Source: Aminivibrio sp.
GTDB lineage: Bacteria > Synergistota > Synergistia > Synergistales > Aminobacteriaceae
Length of the DNA: 16,277 bases
Direction of reading: 5' to 3'
NCBI GenBank assembly: GCA_018057035.1
Contig: JAGPEN010000012.1
Span: forward strand, 1-16,277
Within the stretch, counting starts at the first letter, position 1. Every line of letters starts with the position of its first letter. Below are positions 14,090 through 16,277 of the stretch, piece by piece. Position numbers and translations under genes: made by a program. The notes below the pieces were generated by a model. That model was not told where the DNA came from and did not search any database. It saw only the letters and a program-made list of their open reading frames with translations.

Positions 14090-15737
14090 ACCCCGGGAGT
14101 TCCCTGTAGAGTGCCGACCGCATCAAAAAGACTTCGGAAAGCTGGTCGAATGCTGACCTATTGCGGATCAGCCATAATTTCCCGTCCACATCGGCGGACA
14201 TCCTTCCCGGGTTCTCAACCGGCTCGATCTTTTGAAACACAGGTATGTCCGCTTCGTAACGGGGAATTGTTTCCTCCACGAAAAATGTGCCCGAATCGCC
14301 TGTAATGAAGTAATAGGTGTTTTTCTTCTCACGATCATGGAAAGAGCCTCCCGTGTGGACCAGTGAAAGGAGAGGCTTTTCTTCTGCCGGATGCACTTTC
14401 CTTCCCTCCTCCGGACCCTGGGGGAGGGGGGAAATATGCAATTCATGTTTCTCTGTGTCGAAGGAGAAACGGAAAGCTTTTTCCCCGTTCACGTAATAGC
14501 CGCCCTTCTGCAGCAGCTCTTCCGGAACGGGCTGCGGTTCCGGTGATTTTTTTACAGGATCTGAAACCGGCCGGGGAAGCCCTTTATCCTTCAAAAGAGC
14601 GTCCATAATGAGGTAGGTCACCTCATCTGCGGAAACATGGCCAGAAAAGATCGCCGCCACCGCCAAACGCTCCCCTGGAAGGACCTGGAGGTTCGTTGAA
14701 TAGCACATAGTTCCTCCGCTTTTGCCCACCACCTGGTATCCGTTTGTCCTGTATGCCGGAAGCAGTGCATAATCCCACCCGAAGGCATCAAGCAGAGCGT
14801 CTCCTTTCAGCAATGCGGAAAAGGGCGTGGGCTGCTGTTTCATGATTTCAGCCAGCGAAGTCTCTGAAAGGATGTTTCTGCCCCCTGGAGTGAAACTGTC
14901 GCCGAAGCGGCACAGGTCTTCAGGAGTGGATGAAAGTCCCCCCGCCCCGAGCACCGTCACAATCTCGGGAGGGAATTTTTTTCCTTCTTTATCGTAGAAT
15001 TCGGCTATTTTTCCGCCGGCGACGCCGACACTCTCCCCGGAATCGTTCATGCCCAGGGGCTTGAATATCCGCTCTTCCACGAATTCAGCGAACTTTTTGC
15101 CCGAGAGACGCTCGATGATCATCTCGGCCAGGGTAAAACCATCGTTGCAGTAGATGCTCATTTCCCCCGGGGCATGTTTCAGACTCGCATCCCTTAAGGT
15201 TTCAAGAAGAAGGGCCTGGTGGTCGCCCTCTGCCCTGTAACCGAAGCTGAACGTGGACCCTGGCAGACCGGAAGAATGGTTGAAGAGCATGCGTACCGAT
15301 ATGTCGCGGTACCTGGGATCCTTCATGGTGAACTCGGGAATGTGCTTCACCACAGGATCATCTATACCGAGTTTCCCTTCGTCAGCGAGCAGCAGAACTC
15401 CCACCGCGGCAAACATTTTGCTCGTGGAGCCGATATTGAACCTCGTATCCGTGCCGACCGGAGTGTTTGTTGATCTTTCAGCCGGTCCGAAGCCCTCCGA
15501 ATAGACAATTTTTCCCCCGTCCATTACCGCCACCGATGCTGCGTTGGCTCCGCCGGAGATTATTTTTTTCCATATGAACTCTCTTGCGGTTTTCACAGTA
15601 TCTGGATATTTCGCCTCATCGCATGCTCCCCGGCTGACCGGGGAGAAAACAGATACAACGACCAAAAGACAGACAAAACACCAGCGAATATGAAACCATT
15701 TCCTGACGCCCACTTGCTGCACCCCCATCATGCACAT
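14058..15737 (-). CDS. Secreted serine beta-lactamase-family hydrolase (frameshifted near its end)
   Basis: The 559-residue frame belongs to the serine beta-lactamase/DD-peptidase S12 family. An N-terminal hydrophobic segment at about 14-37 is a signal peptide or anchor. The catalytic motifs are complete: S104-T-S-K107 (SxxK, nucleophile and base), Y196-C-N198 (YxN) and GKSGG at 338-342 in the KTG position. Family members hydrolyse beta-lactams, peptidoglycan stem peptides or small esters; length and the extra C-terminal region argue for a general serine hydrolase or D-aminopeptidase rather than a resistance enzyme. Residues 410 to the end form an additional beta-rich domain. The frame ends with GYVQFYGGEQN just past a G5 run, whereas the domain clearly continues in another frame (13676-14089). 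The start is uncertain among ATGs at 15737, 15731 and 15728; no strong ribosome site precedes any. Confidence 0.85.
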   Translation of the reverse strand: MCMMGVQQVGVRKWFHIRWCFVCLLVVVSVFSPVSRGACDEAKYPDTVKTAREFIWKKIISGGANAASVAVMDGGKIVYSEGFGPAERSTNTPVGTDTRFNIGSTSKMFAAVGVLLLADEGKLGIDDPVVKHIPEFTMKDPRYRDISVRMLFNHSSGLPGSTFSFGYRAEGDHQALLLETLRDASLKHAPGEMSIYCNDGFTLAEMIIERLSGKKFAEFVEERIFKPLGMNDSGESVGVAGGKIAEFYDKEGKKFPPEIVTVLGAGGLSSTPEDLCRFGDSFTPGGRNILSETSLAEIMKQQPTPFSALLKGDALLDAFGWDYALLPAYRTNGYQVVGKSGGTMCYSTNLQVLPGERLAVAAIFSGHVSADEVTYLIMDALLKDKGLPRPVSDPVKKSPEPQPVPEELLQKGGYYVNGEKAFRFSFDTEKHELHISPLPQGPEEGRKVHPAEEKPLLSLVHTGGSFHDREKKNTYYFITGDSGTFFVEETIPRYEADIPVFQKIEPVENPGRMSADVDGKLWLIRNRSAFDQLSEVFLMRSALYRELPGYVQFYGGEQN

Positions 15738-15853
15738 TTTTTGAACAATGATCGTTCCGGAGCAAAAAAAGAAAACACGAATCAGCCCCCCATTATTGGC
15801 AATCTTACATGTTTTCAGTCTTATTCACAACGTGCAGTTCAATCAACTGTCAA

Positions 15854-15917
15854 GAGACAGGGAAAATGTCATCCCTAAAGTTGGGAAATGGGACAGGGAT
15901 GACATTATAACTGTCTC
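15854..15917. repeat. 64-bp imperfect inverted repeat
   Basis: GAGACAG (15854-15860) matches CTGTCTC (15911-15917), and AATGTCATCCCT (15865-15876) matches AGGGATGACATT (15895-15906). The 19 pairs are split by a symmetric four-base internal loop and closed by an 18-base apical loop. There is no T-run on either side, so it is not a standard terminator. It touches the TTGACA of the minus-strand hydrolase gene. It could be a regulator site, a small non-autonomous insertion remnant (TGTCATCC ends) or a structured RNA. Confidence 0.8.
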
Positions 15918-16019
15918 GTAACAATTAAAAAGAAAACACTCGACATCCGGAAGAGGTCTTGATAGAATCCACCTTCTTGGAGGCAGATGGAAACTCTTTC
16001 TGTTTCCCGGCTCCATCCC

Positions 16020-16046
16020 TTGTTTTTTCGGTAAATATGCTACAAT
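16020..16046 (+). promoter_or_regulatory. Extended -10 promoter of tuf
   Basis: TGCTACAAT at 16038-16046 is an extended -10 (TGn plus TACAAT). TTGTTT at 16020-16025 could serve as -35 with a short 15-base spacer. The predicted start near 16053 gives a leader of about 98 bases. Confidence 0.6.
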
Positions 16047-16058
16047 AAGGACCATGGT

Positions 16059-16121
16059 CGGGAGCATCCTCCCGCTGATGGCGGATGCTTTCAGAAAGCC
16101 TATTATGCCCTTGCTGAGGGC
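16059..16121 (+). promoter_or_regulatory. Structured tuf leader with competing hairpins
   Basis: CGGGAG (16059-16064) pairs with CTCCCG (16069-16074). GCATCC (16064-16069) can instead pair with GGATGC (16083-16088), which excludes the first stem. Two more hairpins follow: GCTTT/AAAGC (16087-16099) and GCCCT/AGGGC (16107-16121). No T-run is present, so any control would be at translation or RNA stability. Function is inference. Confidence 0.4.
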
Positions 16122-16150
16122 GGACTATATTTACAGGGAGGTTGCTACAT

Positions 16151-16277
16151 ATGGCGAAGGAGAAATTTGAGAGGTCCAAGCCGCATTTGAACATCGGAAC
16201 CATCGGTCACATCGACCACGGGAAGACGACGCTGACGGCGGCTATCACGAAGTGCCTTGCCACGTCGAAGTTCGCCG
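16151..16277 (+). CDS. tuf: Translation elongation factor Tu, 5' part (runs off window)
   Basis: The frame starts at ATG 16151, eight bases after AGGGAGG (16136-16142), and runs to the window edge with 42 codons visible. The N-terminus reads [27 protein letters not shown], with the P-loop GHIDHGKT at residues 19-26 that is diagnostic of EF-Tu. The protein is a GTPase that carries aminoacyl-tRNA to the ribosome, normally about 395-400 residues. It has its own promoter here and is not directly preceded by fusA in this window. The assignment is certain; only about a tenth of the gene is seen. Confidence 0.97.
   Translation, partial: MAKEKFERSKPHLNIGTIGHIDHGKTTLTAAITKCLATSKFA

Larger units (their letters stand above)
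15738..16150. other. Divergent intergenic region between hydrolase gene and tuf
   Basis: This 413-base region contains a long imperfect palindrome (15854-15917), the tuf promoter (about 16020-16046) and a structured tuf leader (16053-16150). For the minus-strand hydrolase, TTGACA (plus 15848-15853) is a perfect -35, but the expected -10 position holds only weak matches. No tRNA or small gene is visible. Confidence 0.5.

Noticed and set aside
16053..16150. Possible tRNA upstream of tuf, as in some tufB operons
   Set aside because: The hairpins do not form a cloverleaf, and there is no T-arm GTTCGA-type sequence or CCA end.

Overview
The window is about 16.3 kb of GC-rich (roughly 58-60% by eye), gene-dense bacterial chromosome. 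It has typical sigma70-type promoters, strong AGGAGG ribosome sites and frequent GTG starts. The large AsmA/TamB-like protein implies an outer membrane. Together with the EF-Tu N-terminus and the gene mix (ABC importer, D-serine dehydratase, molbindin), this suggests a diderm amino-acid fermenter, most likely a Synergistota member. That assignment is inference from protein flavour, not a database match. No tRNA, rRNA, CRISPR array or intact mobile element was seen.

Layout. (1) 1-320, minus: 5' part of a small RelA/SpoT-like HD phosphohydrolase, running off the window. (2) 768-4733, plus: a four-gene polyamine-type ABC importer operon (binding protein, ATPase, two permeases) behind a good promoter at 647-675; a GC-rich hairpin separates the binding protein from the rest. 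(3) 4761-5477, minus: glycerophosphodiester phosphodiesterase, convergent with the importer. (4) 5600-5848, plus: a decayed N-terminal fragment of a TauE/SafE-type membrane permease with an in-frame nonsense codon. (5) 5940-8246, plus: tandem paralogues encoding secreted double-PDZ proteins with no protease domain, probably read on into D-serine ammonia-lyase (8406-9698), ending at a bidirectional terminator. (6) 9732-13049, minus: a 1105-residue AsmA/TamB-like envelope protein with its own extended -10 promoter. (7) 13384-13593, plus: a single-domain molbindin with a near-consensus promoter and a bidirectional terminator. (8) 13676-15737, minus: a secreted serine beta-lactamase-family hydrolase whose C-terminal domain lies in another frame after a run of five G. 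(9) 16151 onward, plus: the start of tuf (EF-Tu) behind an extended -10 promoter and a structured leader.

How the genes might work together: the importer and D-serine ammonia-lyase fit amino-acid or amine catabolism, though nothing links them beyond proximity. The PDZ pair, AsmA-like protein and beta-lactamase-fold hydrolase are all predicted to act in or across the periplasm. Most likely the window holds several independent transcription units ending beside the tuf locus.

No clear novel defence or mobile system is visible. The least explained items are the PDZ-only tandem pair, the binding protein that appears to lack the acidic polyamine-binding pair, the 64-bp palindrome at 15854-15917, and the two broken genes.
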